Assembly: GCA_947462335.1 (NCBI GenBank)
Contig: OX381721.1
Span: forward strand, 1 to 64,000
Origin: Harmothoe impar
Taxonomy: Eukaryota > Annelida > Polychaeta > Phyllodocida > Polynoidae
Length of the DNA: 64,000 bases
Direction of reading: 5' to 3'
Shown here: positions 23,340-35,060 of the stretch, in pieces
How positions within the stretch are numbered: position 1 is the first letter of the stretch
Layout of the letters: every line of letters starts with the position of its first letter
Notes under the pieces: generated by a model
The model's database searches: none
What the model was told of the DNA's origin: nothing
What the model saw: only the letters and a program-made list of their open reading frames with translations
Made by a program: the position numbers and the translations under genes

Positions 23340-24822
23340 GAACGTATCACCACAGTACTGTCACTCACGAGTAACTACAAAGGGTCCATCCCAAATACTG
23401 GCAAGTCTCAGAATTGACAATGGCTCATACAACCTTACCGCCTGGTCACCAACCTTGAAGTACCTCTGCTTTAGGCCTAGGTCATAACCAGTTTTCTGCC
23501 AGGTAGCATTCTTCTGTAATTCAGTTCTAACCAATTAATATGTAATTCATATGCATATCTAAATTGGTCCCTCAGTGATTCTATAAACATTACATGGCAA
23601 GGGGTTTCCGGATTCATCTATACCACCCGAAATACAAGATCAGCGGGCATGATCAAATCTTTCCCGAAAACCAACAGATTCGGGTGCAGGAAGTTCTAGC
23701 ATGGACAGTGCTATTGTATTCATGGCACACATAATCACACTGCTCATCCCAGTCATCTATCTTGTCATTCACCAGGGATTTTAACACCTGGATCAATGTC
23801 CGATTGAATCTTTTAACCATTCCATCACTCTGTGGCCGGTAGGGATTTGTCCTAGTTTTACAAATCGCCAGCCAGTGACACGTTTCCTGCCAAAGATCCA
23901 ATTCAAATTCTTGGCCCTGGTCACTATGCATCATAAGGGGAACCCCTAGATGCAATACCCAACCTTTCACGAAAGCGTTTGCACAGGTTGCCGCCTTGTG
24001 ATCCACCAAAGGGAACACCCTCGTATATTTAGTATAGTAGTCTGTTACTACCGTCATACAAGTTTTCCCATCAGGGGTGGTTTTAAACCCACTGATGATA
24101 TCTATTGCGACCCGCAAAAACCGCACTCCAAATAACTCCTGGGATAAGGGCAATTTACCCATCCCAGGCCCGGGTTTGTTTTTACAACAATCTGGGCAGG
24201 TAGTTATCCATCTTAAGAAATCACTACTCATCCCTGGCCAGTAGTATCTCCTACCCAGACGTTCCAGGGAATGCTTCTTCCCGAAATGTCCACTGGTCAG
24301 GTGTCCATGGCAATAATACATAATATCCCTCCGCATTCCAGAAGGTAACACCACTTGCTGGACCCTTCTACCAGATGGATTGATCTTCCACAGGTAGATA
24401 ACTCCATTCTGGACTTCCAGCTCTGCCCATTGAGCAATCAGTCTCTGCATTTTCTCGGTTCTCCAGGGAAATCTCAGGCCGCGGGGCCGTATCTTCCTAG
24501 GCAATAATACCAACAACCGGCTAAGGTTAGGATACTTCTCCTGGAACATCCAGATGGTTTCCATAGACCACTCCAGAACCCCAGTACCCTTGATATCATA
24601 GGGAATCCTTGCCCCGGCGATGACAGCCTGATGCTTACCACAGTCGTCCCAGTTGGCATTTTCACACTTCCTTATAGGACCTCTGGAAAGTGCATCGGCA
24701 TTTACATGCCTTACCCCAGCTCTATGCTGGATCTGACTTTGCTCCAAACCGAACTCGGAAAGGTGCCCTAGCCAACGTTCAATCATTCCTTCTGCATCCT
24801 TAAAATTCAATAACCATCTCAA
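23340..24822 (-). pseudogene. element B pol: RNase H end and integrase
   Basis: The main ORF (24822-23653, 389 residues) holds the RNase H C-terminus (ADALSRGP), the integrase HHCC finger (GHLTSGHFGKKHS, then CPDCC) and the integrase core. Catalytic Asp residues are visible in VAIDIISGF and MHSDQGQEF. The expected Glu is replaced by Lys (GMVKRFNR, codon AAA near 23815), whereas decayed element A still has Glu there. After frameshifts, 23470-23340 encodes a GPF-type C-terminal module (KVGDQAVRLYEP, DGPFVVTRE). The enzyme is inactive through the Glu loss and frameshifts. Confidence 0.85.
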
Positions 24823-24839
24823 GGAAAACTAATTTGTCC

Positions 24840-25110
24840 TTAACGTAAAATCTGACCCCCAGAGGAAACACTTAAACTTTTTAGTATACACTATAACAGC
24901 AAGCAGTTCCCTCTTGGTGGTACAATAATTTCTCTGAGTTTTACTCATGGTATTACTAGCAAAGGCAATGGGAACTTCCACCCCGTCTTGGACTTAACTG
25001 AGGGCAGCCCCAATGCTCTCATTGCTAGCATCAGTATCCAATATAAAATGCCCTTCCAGGGTGGGATTTTTTTTTATTAATATAAAAGCTGAGTCCTGTT
25101 CCTTTCCCCA
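24840..25110 (-). pseudogene. element B degraded RNase H segment
   Basis: Fragments of RNase H can be followed in this stretch with several in-frame stops and shifts. It connects the RT-thumb remnant upstream to the open RNase H/integrase ORF downstream. Too broken for confident residue positions. Confidence 0.5.
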
Positions 25111-25119
25111 CAGGAACTT

Positions 25120-25776
25120 CTATTTCCTATTCCCGGGAGTCCAGTGTGATAAGCGCTGGATAGGATAGGCTACTTGGGAATACCCTGGCAGGAAGTCCCT
25201 ATAGTATGAGCAATATCCTAAAAGTGCCGCAAAATCCAACCCAAGGAAACCATCATCTTCAATCGCTCCTATGGTCGGGGCCCAAACAAATACTTTCCCA
25301 GCCACAGAGATTATCAGAAAAGTCAGACCAAATATCCTCATTCCGGTACCATCGGCCGTGCATGCGTTTACCCTCATTGTAAGGTTCTCACACATACTCA
25401 GCAATAAGCCGATGAACCTCTTAGAGACCATGGAGTGGCTAGCTCCAGTATCCATAAGAAATTCCCCCGTCTTTCCTTGTACAGAACAGGAAACGTACCA
25501 CCTCTTCCCGTCAGTTACTGAGGGATTCCTAGTAAACCGGTGAAGGTCACTATCAGTGCCCAGGTCGAATCCATATCCTTTCAGGTGCTCCAGACAAGGA
25601 TGACCCGGGGGAAGCCTGGTTCCTCCAACCTTAACCAACTCTTTGGTTATTGACTCCTCCAAACTGGTACTAGGTTTCCCCTCCGTGCATCCCTGAGCTC
25701 CTGTTGTACCAGCCTCCCCAGCCTCATGGTTTCCGGGATGATTGATCCCATCTCCCTTCTTGCTGGACGCATTCAC
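25120..25776 (-). pseudogene. element B protease joined to RT thumb (RT core deleted)
   Basis: A 218-residue ORF. Residues about 85-175 form a retropepsin-like protease with FLMDTGASHSMVSKRF and a second-half segment GFLGLDFA. Directly after this the sequence jumps to the RT connection region (LLGYCSYYRDFLPGYSQVAYPIQRLSHW). The palm and fingers of the reverse transcriptase, including the YxDD site, are missing, which points to an internal deletion. The N-terminal 80 residues are a polar linker. Confidence 0.8.
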
Positions 25777-26058
25777 TGCTAATGAATCTTCACCGCCAAC
25801 GTCGGTGGTATCCGGCCTTTATTCCTCAGGGGTTACCATTCCGCCATCCCAGGTAACCCCCTCTAATTTCCCGAAACCTCACTTCTCAAAACAGGTTTCT
25901 CTGCTTTGTATTCAGATGTCCCTTTATCTGACACCTGTATCACTAAACAGTGTTAGGATCTACCCTCGGGCGGCGCCCGGTTGATTCTCAAGCACTTCAT
26001 TCATGCGTTTATCATGGACTCCATTAACATATTTAATGAGCTTTCTGACGCATTTATT

Positions 26059-26642
26059 TTATCCGAAGTGGTCTTCGCCGGGATCTTTCTTTCTGACTGT
26101 ATCAGTCTTACTTTCCCGAGTATCGCTTTTCCGGTGGGTTTCCGAATAACTGCTCATATTCGGAGGCTTCCCGGAAGCTGAGGATATGTTGGCTTTCTGG
26201 CGTCCTTTGAACTTCAGAGGGTCTACCCTCTCCTCCCCTTCAGATTCCTCCTCAGTAGAATCGATCTCCTCCAGGGAATGTTCAATCCCAGAGACACGCT
26301 GCCCTCTATTGGCAGGTACTATACCAGCTAAGAGTATTTTCTTTTTGTCATACTGATCAATCGCCATGAACAAATCCACCAAGGAAGATCCAGCTTCCAA
26401 AGCCCGTCCACAGACTTTCCCATGATCAGGATCACTTTAGTGACTCCTTTGTGAGACTTTGCCACTGGTGGTGGGTATGAATAAGTTGAATCCGGGCAAT
26501 ACCTATAATCACCCTTATCGTCATACTCTCTCGCCTTTCCATATTGAGCCAGGTCATCCCCAGAAAAGGGATTCAGTGAACCATAACTATGATTCATCTC
26601 AAAATTTATTTTTATAATGTCGAGATACTTCCTCCTCGGCAC
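26059..26642 (-). pseudogene. element B gag, 3' part
   Basis: Two overlapping ORFs in different frames (26642-26328 and 26400-26059) encode a hydrophilic, Asp/Lys/Ser-rich stretch. They lie between the Academ-like insertion and the protease, so by position they are the C-terminal half of gag. I see no CCHC knuckle. The frameshift near 26380 breaks the protein. Confidence 0.5.
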
Positions 26643-26759
26643 AAATTTCCCTGTTACCCAGACGTTTAGTGTCTCTGCTAACAGATTGTTGTACAGGCTC
26701 CCGACCTAGAGAACGTCCCCTGATGTTCCCTCTCTAAGAACCTGTCTCTCTGCTTATAT

Positions 26760-26762
26760 ATA
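26760..26762. repeat. possible 3-bp target duplication ATA, left copy
   Basis: ATA precedes TAGTCAGG here and follows CCTGACTA at 32898-32900. The left flank is TA-rich, so the exact boundary is ambiguous by a few bases. Confidence 0.5.
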
Positions 26763-27265
26763 TAGTCAGGTCTGTTAGGGTGAAAATAGTTTTGCGGCGG
26801 ACAAAAGTGCCAAACTTTTTCCACGTGAGGGGAAGGGCATACCTTTCAATATTTTCTCAAACTCCAGAAAAAAATCCTACTGGAACAGCGTTTTTCGGCC
26901 ATTTTTCAAAATGGCTACTGATGGTGACGGAAACCCTCAAATAAATTGATATTGTGATCATCTACATGGAGTAACACCTATGAAAGATGAGACAAATGAA
27001 TCCAATTCATCTTAGCATGTAATCATTTCAATGTTTAATTTTTTTTCCACAAGAAATCATCCAAAATGGCCGCCAAAACCAAAAATATAGTGAATAATGT
27101 ACCATGAACACCGTCTGTGAGAATCATATCTCAGGTAAATTGTCTAATGTAAAGTTTGGTATGTATACCACATTAATTACTGCTTAGATGTAATGAATCT
27201 GGTGGTGCAATCAGCCCATCTTATCCAATTTACCATGATGAATACAGTCTTGTCTGAGTATTAGT

Positions 27266-30200
27266 CTATTTCTGGCACTTGCAAGGACATAGGTCTGTAC
27301 ATGGAAAACTAGCTTTTGCACAGCTGCAGGATGTGCAGCTACGATCTGACTTGCAGCTACATTTGGTTAGTTCAGTGCAGACCTTGGCTGCTATAAGCAG
27401 TGCTGTCCACACTGGAGCCCATTTGTCTTCTTTAAGTGTCCAACCCCAGCCTTCAGGTGAGGGTACATCAGGCTGTGGCTCGCGGCTCTTGGCCCATATA
27501 CTGGCTTGGTAAACTGCTCTCTTAATATGCTGTAGTAGTGCATCCTGACAATTACACAAGGATTATTTCTTTAAGTTTTTATCAGTGCAAAGGATGATTA
27601 TATTTGTTTTCTATTATTTTAGGAAATCTTATTAATGCTGTTCTTACATGGGACCCAAGAGTGCCTTTTCCACGTTTGCCAAACAGCTCTCGTCTTGCCT
27701 CATTTATGGATTCCAACGAGCTGGTTTTGTCATACATAATGATAGTGAAGCCCTCCAAATGGTTGAACACTTGACAGGTGAAGTTGATTTGCGGAAATGG
27801 TTTATGGTGTGTTGCTTCAAAAGCTTCTGACACTTCAGGTTAACAGTTACAAGCCTCCCAGGTTCCCTTTTTCCCTTTTCTGAAGAAGGCTGATGTATTG
27901 TCACAACCTGTGAAGGCATGAAACATTGGAAGGCATTGTGACATTGCTCTTCCAAGTTTTTCACACAGATTGTTGATGCTGTAAAAGCAATAGTCCCTCC
28001 GACACCAAAGGCCACCCAGAGGTTGATGTCTGGAAACTCCTGTTGGATATCACAGATCTGTCCTATAAGTATCACAATTATGTCAGTGTCAGCAGTCCGT
28101 ACAACTACTGTCCTGTGGTTTCCTTCAAGAGCATGTTGAACATGGATCACAACCCTCGTATTGGCTTCCTCATGTGAGCATTTTCCCATAGGTTCTCTTC
28201 TGGACTTTGACACAACTGAATCCTTTGAGGTGATGTATACCTCTTTATCTTGAGGCCAAATTCTGTCCTTCACTTGTCCAGTGAGATAATCAAAGAATTC
28301 CTCTTTGTTCTTTGAGTCTCTCAGAAAGTCATTCCATTTGAGAGGAATTTTAGTTTGTGCACCAACTTTGAGCCGGTCGCCAGTCCCACGCTTCTCTCTA
28401 ACGCTCTCTTTGATACTGCTGGACAAGTAACGGTCCCACACAATATCTACTCTCTCTGTGTTCTCAAGTTCACGCATGATGAATCCCAAGAAAACCTTTT
28501 AAGAGTACTCTGCAAATGTAGCAATTCCTTTTGTTGGCAGTATATGAACAAGAGCTGCTACATCAAATATAACACAATCTGTCTTGGATGGTAGATCAGG
28601 TTGACCACTTATATCTAGGCATTTCAGCAAGTCAGACTTTTTGCCTTGGCGAAGCTTCCCAAAGGCTGAGAGAGATGGTGGGTACATTTGGTTTTCATGA
28701 GCGAAGAACACAGCCGGGTCCCCATCACGTTTGTGGTTGGCAATATATAGTCTGCCAAAAAGGCTAGCATCATTCTGTAGGCTAGCTATTTGTGGGAATT
28801 TCCTATTCACTCTTGCCTTTGGTGATTTGAAGAGCGGCAGTGAATTCTTCTTTATTGGGTCATGGATCGATTTGGTCTGTTGTTCTGTAACTTCCACCCT
28901 GTATGTTTCATACTGTTCTTTGCCAATTTTCTCAATCTGTCTCACAGTTGAAATCACAGAATCATCTGCGCAATTTTTACTATGCAGAAGCAGCAATTCT
29001 GAACAGTCATCCTCAAATGGATTTCCAAAATCACTGATCACTTGACCAAACTGCTTTACTTGATCCTTGAATGCCTTCTGTGATGACAGGCCCCCTTTGT
29101 GGTGCATATAGTTTATCTCATAGTCTTCCTCCGGGAGATATTCTGCCTCAAATTCTGTGAGCAATCTTGCCTGCTCAGGTCCAGAGATCATCCATTTATG
29201 GAGGGCAGCAGGATTTTCTGTGAGACCAATTATTTCTCCTTTTCCCTTGACTTTTTCCTGCTCATGCACTTGGTCTATGGGGATAGCAGAAAACCTGTGT
29301 GATGTTTTATTGATAACCCAGTACTTGTGGAACTCTTCTTGTAGTGAAGGAGGTAAGGCCTTTATGTCTCTTATATGGAATGTTATCCACTTGCTGTATT
29401 TGTAGTGATCAAGGGCAAAGAATAGAAACATCAGTTCCTCCAAGCACTCTACATAAAGTGGTAGATTTCGTTCTCTGTGTGCTCTGATGAGGACAAGAAT
29501 GAACATCTGCATGCACAGGATAAGATCCGAGAATTGGAATGTTGGGCTCTCAGTTACCACTTCCTCTCTCCAGCTTTCAAAGTCAAGAGTTTCATCAGTC
29601 CTACATGTAAAGGCCTCTTTCTGCAGTTTTGTAAGTGTCATAGCAGTGACCTGGTGGATATGGCGAGCCTTGTAATATGGGTTGCCTTCAAAAATGAGTC
29701 AGCAGAACCAGATGTTGCAAGCTTTGCATCTATGATGGCAGTTGTCCAGCCAGATCCTTCAAGTAGGTCTCCAAGGGTGTTCCATAAACATTTCTCTATG
29801 TGAAGGCCCCCAAACATAATGAGAAGCATATGCTCCCCATACAGATCAGGCCATGTCCATTGGATATATTTTGCCATGGCAAATATGGGACAGTCACAAG
29901 CAAGAATGGGGATTTGTTCTGGATTTAGAAAGTTTGTAATGTCTTTCAGGATGTCTAATCCATGTCTGATCATAGCTGGAGAGTCAGCTTTCTCATAAAA
30001 CAGCGGTAACATTGCTATGACTGAGGGGGGCTCAACAGGTTCAGGCTGCATGGATGCATGATAGGCTGCCCATGATATTGCCTGACCCTTATCAAGTTAT
30101 TTTCCCTTAAGGAGTGTGATGCCCTGTTCAATCCAGCAAGCTTCCTTTCTAATCTCAAGAGTAAGGTTTCCATCAAGTGGAGATGTCATGGTTTTCGGTA

Positions 30201-31868
30201 CTGCCGTTGATGACGGCTTCATGTAGACAGCCCTGACTGTTGTATATGAAGATGGTAGACTAGGGGTAGAAGCTGTTTTGTTGAGTGGTTCATTGAATAT
30301 CTCTCTGCTAGTTCCACCATTCTCAAGTGTAGGACACTGAATAAGACTGATACCAGTTCCATGTAAGGACCCCTGTGCTGTAGTTGATGAACAATTATGA
30401 TCTATATTGTCCAGGGCCCCAACTACAAATAAATCCTTCTTTAGAATAGATGGGCACACAAGTTTATCTATTCGAAATTGTTTACACATAGAATGTGCCA
30501 AATCATTCTCTAGTTCAAGCACCCTTGTATAGGTAATGCTAATGCCAAGATCGGAAAGCTGCTCAATCAGGCCCTTCTTCCGCATATGTGTATGAATATT
30601 CATGCCAATATAGATTGGGAGAGGTTGTTCACGGTCTTTGTTGTGGCGTTTATGTTTTGTATCAGCTTTACTTGATTTCTTTGCATTGAACACAATCAGT
30701 TGTGACACAGTCAGACTGGCTTGTGAACATTGCTCAACAGTTTCGTGATTTGGTCCATAAAGAAGCATAGAGGTTAGCATCTTGATACTAGGTACTACAG
30801 ATTTCTGTTGACACTCAGGGGTGAATGTCCCTTGAAAGTCAGTGCTGCTTTTAGAAAACAGTTCTGAACGACAGATCTCGGCCACACTGCCAAACAAAAG
30901 TGTTTGTTCTTGAGAGTTACGGTAAAGAATAGCATCTTTCAGGATTTGCTGCATCCCAGCAGGGAACACACGGACTACATTTCTGCCCACATTCTCTTCA
31001 TGCAACCCCATATCACTGAAATGATCAACTAATTTCTTTTTAAATTCAGTCTTATTCATTGTTATATCCTGTCCCTGCCCTAGATCATTGAGCCTCTTCT
31101 CATAAGAGCAATGCAGGTCCTTCAATTGAAATTCAAACTTTCCCTCCTCTAGTAAAGATTCCATGTCTAACACAAGTTCTGCAAATGCCCTGCCTTTGAT
31201 CTCGGTGCGTATATTATATATATTTGAATTTTGCTGCCTGATGTGAGACCGGTATTTGTTTCTGTATCTGGTGAGACACACCAAATGATACTTTGCCTCC
31301 AGGGCTACAAAGTCACTACGAGTTATTTTTGCATCCATGTCATGATCATTCAATTCATCTACCATCATTCTCAAATTTTCCTCAGCATTACCAGTTGAGT
31401 ATGAATGCAATTTAAATGGTTCACCTAGCCCACAAAATAAGTACATACACTACTTATGTTGGTATCAGTTGAGTGCCTCTTGGATTGTCTTAGTCCAGGG
31501 TTTTCTGTCTCATTCTCGCGTTTTCTCTTCATGTCCTTTGCTCTATTCCACTTGTCAGTATTACATTTTTGGTGACATAATGTATGCCATGATGCAGAGT
31601 TTTTTCATACATGCTTCAGGACTGACATTGGACATATGCACCATTTGAATGGGTAAGGCATCAAGTTCTGAAAACGCTTTAACATTTTCAAGGAATGCAT
31701 TATATATAGAATATGGATCACAATTCTTTCGATTTTGTGGACACACCAACTTTCCTGATGTAGTCTTTTGACATATTAAACAAGTTGACCAATCTATTGC
31801 TGCTGGTGACTGATTTGATGAGATAAGGACAGTTGTCTCACTGACACTACTGCTTTCTCGACACTATT
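27266..31868 (-). pseudogene. Academ-like transposase, frameshifted
   Basis: Pieces in order on the minus strand. 31868-31561: N-terminal zinc-finger region (WSTCLICQKTTSGKLVCP), continuing in a shifted frame near 31595-31540 with a WHTLCHQKC block. 31446-30097: 449 residues beginning YLFCGLGEPFKLH and EAKYHLVCLTRYRNKY. 30051-29638: ACDCPIFAMAKYIQW and FGGLHIEKCLWNTLGDLL. 29641-28499: 380 residues. 28489-27704: the XPG-like block. 27559-27266: a Cys-rich tail (CSCKSDRSCTSCSC, CTDLCPCKC). Adjacent pieces mostly overlap or abut in different frames, so the lesions are small indels. The protein matches a large family of multi-copy animal proteins I recognise by motif but cannot name with certainty. 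Confidence 0.7.
27704..28489 (-). pseudogene. XPG/PIN-like nuclease block of the Academ-like protein
   Basis: This 261-residue segment contains SHEEANTRVVIHVQHALEG followed by VVVRTADTDIIVILIGQI. That spacing resembles the XPG-I region (E-A-E/D-A ... D-x-D-x-L/I) of flap endonuclease-like enzymes, where the acidic residues bind metal. A Gly/Ala-rich AFGVGGTIAFTAS segment follows. It lies C-terminal to the putative transposase core. The motif is seen directly; nuclease activity in the family is inferred, and this copy is frameshifted on both sides. Confidence 0.6.
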
Positions 31869-32896
31869 CACAAACCTGGAAACAAAGCAAATATATCTTT
31901 CATATAAACATGTAGTATATTGAGGTGATATTTTATCTCTACAAATTCTAACATGGATATTTACAGCTGATACACAAGGGAGGGCTGCACACTAATATAA
32001 GCCACCAGTTGGGTAAAATGTGTGTGTGTGTCAGAGAGGGGGGTGGCAGCAGAAATCCTATAGTGCTTATATACCAAAATTTATTAAAGTGTTTATAAAG
32101 TCTTTAGATGTAAAATGCAAAACGTTTTAGAACTCTTTGGCAGAATGATTTCTAATCATAGTAAACGAACACAACCACAGAAAGTCCCAATGGTGGACGT
32201 AATAGAGAGAGTTGACTGTATAATAGGGGGGGGGGGGGGTAGCGGTCATGATACATTTTGGTAGCTCTGCTACTAAGAGCATGGACATTTGGAGAGCTTC
32301 TTTTACTCTCACATCAGTACACTCTGGGGGCCCTCTTTCAGAAAGTACTGGCATTGAGAGGGCCGTTTTTACCATATTCATCAGTACTTTCTTATAGTTC
32401 TCCATCATATTAATCTTCTCAGTGGTCTTATAATGTTCATTAACAGTAAGAATTCAAATACAGACCATCATAAATACAATAAATTTGTACTTACAAACAT
32501 TTGAAGCATTTGTCTTTGGCCATGTGTCATCACTACTTCTAGTTTCGGTTTCAGTTTCAGTTTCTATTGTACTGACATCTGGTGGATACTTCATTAACTA
32601 ACACAATAGCCCTAGAGGGCAGCATTAGGTCATAAAGTATACAGTTAAGGTAATTTTCATGACACAATCAGCTGTTAAAATGTGTCCATGACCATAGGAA
32701 TGGACCAAAGATTGTAATTTTCTGGGGTCTGGCAGCCATTTTGAAAAATGGCTGAATTAGGGTGTTCCACTCATCCGATTTTTTGGAGTTAGAGATAGAA
32801 TTAACCTACACATTTTTCCCTATAAGTATGCACAATCTGGCACTTTTGTCCAACATAAAACTATTTTGCCCCATTTTGATCTTAACAGACCTGACT
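31869..32896. other. 5' non-coding region and right inverted repeat of the Academ-like element
   Basis: Contains a short GT run near 32021, a run of about 13 G at 32227, and from about 32730 the right-hand inverted repeat. A short ORF at 32127-32408 has no recognisable family. Confidence 0.5.
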
Positions 32897-33000
32897 AATA
32901 CAGAGTCCTCCACATTCCTTAACCCATTGGTCTTGCCAAACGGATCATACTGAGGCAATACCTCCCTCTTATTAGAATTAAGAGTATCACTAACCTTGGT

Positions 33001-33775
33001 TCATGGTATGTTTTCAGGTAACTGTGCCTCCAAAACATACTGTTTCTGATGTTCAGCAACTGCAGTCATCTCATTCTGTAAGAGAGTTTTTCTGGCTTCC
33101 AAAGAACAGACTACTTCCATCTCAGCTTTCTGTCTCCTTTCCAACTCTTCAGTTTCTTCTAGGATTTGTGTCCTGGTATTCTCATTTTTCCTGACCAATT
33201 GGTCTCTCCCCTTTTCGAGCTCCTCCATCCCTTGCTTTAGGGCACACCATTCCCGGGAGAATTGTCTTAACTCCCTTTCATATTTCTCTTTAAGAGTCAG
33301 GGAATTGTGGTTCACCTTCTGGTTCTCAGTAACCTCGGCCTGAATCTTCTGAAATTCATGCGATTCCTGAGCAACCTTCTTTTTCATGTACAGGTTGTCT
33401 TCTATTAACCTTTCCCTTTCTTCCATCAGAGTACATTTGTTTTCTGATTATCAGAGAGTATCTTATCCCGTTCCTTGACAAAGGCCGCCAATTCCTCAGT
33501 CAATGCTGCATATTGATCTTCCATTGACTGTCTGTCCAATTGGACGTTTTCCCAGTAGAGTTCCTCCTCTTCCCGAGCTAAGCGCTCGTCATATTCCCTT
33601 TGGAACTTTTCATCCCCTTTATAGGGACTCACCCAGGAAAGACCCTCAACTTTCCTCTTCTTGTGCCCTGGCTTCTGGCCTTCCGCGGGGTCCAACCCTG
33701 CCATTTCAAGGCAAGTTGATTCAAATTCCCCATCACTCAGCTACGTGCCAGAGCCTCCAGGGCTACCACCGGTAG
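33001..33775 (-). pseudogene. element B gag, 5' part (coiled-coil)
   Basis: An ATG at 33775 opens a Gly/Ser-rich leader that meets a stop after 12 codons. The same region resumes as a 92-residue ORF (33704-33426) and, in a shifted frame, a 141-residue ORF (33426-33001). Both are rich in Glu, Lys, Arg and Gln with heptad-like Leu spacing (for example EREEELYWENVQLDRQ-like stretches), predicting a long coiled coil. It begins about 100 bp inside the 5' LTR, the gag position. The Academ-like transposon starts about 100 bp downstream. Confidence 0.6.
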
Positions 33776-33864
33776 CCATTGTCTGTCCACGAAGGACTTC
33801 CTGTTCAGTAAAATCTGAACATATTCCCGAACAATTAGTTTGTTCTGCTACCTTTACTGCTACT

Positions 33865-33877
33865 GGTCACGGCACAA
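33865..33877 (-). promoter_or_regulatory. primer binding site of element B, tRNA-His-like
   Basis: Next to the inner LTR edge the plus strand reads GGTCACGGCACAA. A typical tRNA-His ends in GTCACGGCACCA, so it would pair with one mismatch near the CCA. The isoacceptor call is from memory. Confidence 0.5.
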
Positions 33878-33878
33878 G

Positions 33879-34333
33879 TGTGAGGGTTCGTGGTTATTCT
33901 AGTTTAGGGTACAATGAGAACGGCAGTTTCCAGGTGCAAGAATAACAGACTTTTTTTATAAAAGTGAATCACGTTCCTGAACAGGGGAACACTCGGTGTG
34001 AAATCAATACAAAAATATAATCAGGTTTCTATACGAATATAGGAAACGGTCGGTATAGCATTAGTATACAACGTTGTCTGCACAGTTGGACATAGTGAAG
34101 TCTATCGTCAGTAGGGCCTGCACTGACTGCCTTCCCAGGTAAACACACAGGTCTTATATAACCACCGGTCCTTTGATCATGTGGCCAGGTGGGGGGTCGG
34201 CAGCCAGGTGGGGGGTCGGCAGTCCTCTCCCGGGAGCTGTGTGCACTAGCTCCAGGTAGAGAAGCCGAGTAAACAGTAGACGTTACCCAGAAATACTGTG
34301 TATGAGATTAATATGTAATATTATGCCCCTACA
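33879..34333 (-). repeat. 5' LTR of element B (455 bp)
   Basis: Starts TGTGAGGGTTCG and ends TTATGCCCCTACA, in direct orientation with 18918-19396. GAAG follows at 34334-34337. It is shorter than its partner because of a rearranged GC-rich stretch near 34190-34240. Confidence 0.9.
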
Positions 34334-35060
34334 GAAGTTTACTGGCCTGGAAAAAGATGGATAGAAACCTGTCTGGATTGTTGTAAAAATAAGCACGGTC
34401 CTGGTATAGGTAAAATGCCCAGGAAATTGTTTGGAGTTAGATTTGCCAGAGTGGCAATGAATATTATCAATGGGTTTTAAACAACCCGAATAAAAATACT
34501 TGTATGATGGTCGTAACCAACTTTTATACTAAGTGTACCAGGGGGTTTCCCCTGCCCGACCACAAAGCTGCGACTTTGTGCTGAGCTTTTGTAAAAGGTT
34601 GGGTTTTGCATATTGAAGTGTCCTTAATGATGCACAGCAACTCGGGACGGGAATTTGAATCTGAATTCTGGCCAGAAATGTGTCAAAGATTGGTAATTTG
34701 CATAACGTGGATGAACCCATATTGTCCCTAAAGTGATGGGATGGTGGAAAGGTTCGACCGAACCGTCATACAGGTGTTACAGTCCATGGTAAATGAGGAT
34801 ATGACAGATTGGGATGAAGAATGTGAGTATGTGTGTCAAACATACAACAGCACTGTTAATTCCAGCACAAACTGTACACTGAATCTGTCGAAGAAGACTT
34901 AGTGTTTTGTGTTGTCAAATTGAACCCGTCTTGTTTGTAGAATCCTTCAGAGATCAGTTTAGGTTTGCATATGAATTGATTAAGACAGAGTTGAAAAAAA
35001 AGCGAAGTTGCAGAAAACTGGTTATTATGGTCAAAGATCCACCGTTTTAAGGTGGGGGAT
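34334..35060 (+). pseudogene. decayed Gypsy element A, right part: integrase core and C-terminus
   Basis: The integrase of element A resumes directly after the right GAAG: VYWPG near 34338, the CLDCCKNKHGPG zinc-finger end near 34370, FGVRFARVAMNI near 34430, a degenerate HSDQG-type block near 34630 and GMVERFDRTV near 34740 with the catalytic Glu retained. Stops and frameshifts occur throughout. The remnant fades into non-coding sequence near 35060, and no LTR for element A is recognisable. Confidence 0.8.

Larger units (their letters stand above)
26763..32897 (-). mobile_element. Academ-like DNA transposon with XPG-like nuclease motif (6.1 kb)
   Basis: The ends are inverted repeats: TAGTCAGGTCTGTTA at the left, its complement at the right. 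Further matching blocks lie inward: AAATAGTTTT, GGACAAAAGTGCCA (26799 / 32839-32851) and GCCATTTTTCAAAATGGCT (26898 / near 32734), giving long interrupted inverted repeats of roughly 160-200 bp. A 3-bp ATA duplication flanks it. Inside, on the minus strand, is a broken multi-domain protein with an N-terminal Cys/His finger, a transposase-like middle, an XPG/PIN-like block and a C-terminal Cys-rich tail. Academ elements are known for 3-4 bp duplications and an XPG-like nuclease domain. It interrupts gag of element B. Confidence 0.7.
18918..34333 (-). mobile_element. 15.4-kb LTR retrotransposon B (Gypsy-type), nested and itself interrupted
   Basis: Two LTRs in direct orientation (18918-19396 and 33879-34333) start TGTGAGG, end CCCTACA and are flanked by GAAG on both sides. 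Genes run on the minus strand: gag (33775-33001, continued 26642-26059), protease (25776-25300), degraded RT/RNase H, integrase (24822-23340), then an unusual 3-4 kb region before the 3' LTR. Gag is split by an Academ-like transposon (26763-32897). Most of the RT is deleted, and stops and frameshifts are frequent, so the element is dead. The insertion interrupts the integrase of element A at 18917/34334. Confidence 0.88.

Noticed and set aside
32021..32240. GT run and G run as regulatory sites
   Set aside because: Simple low-complexity tracts in the non-coding part of the Academ-like element; no support for function.
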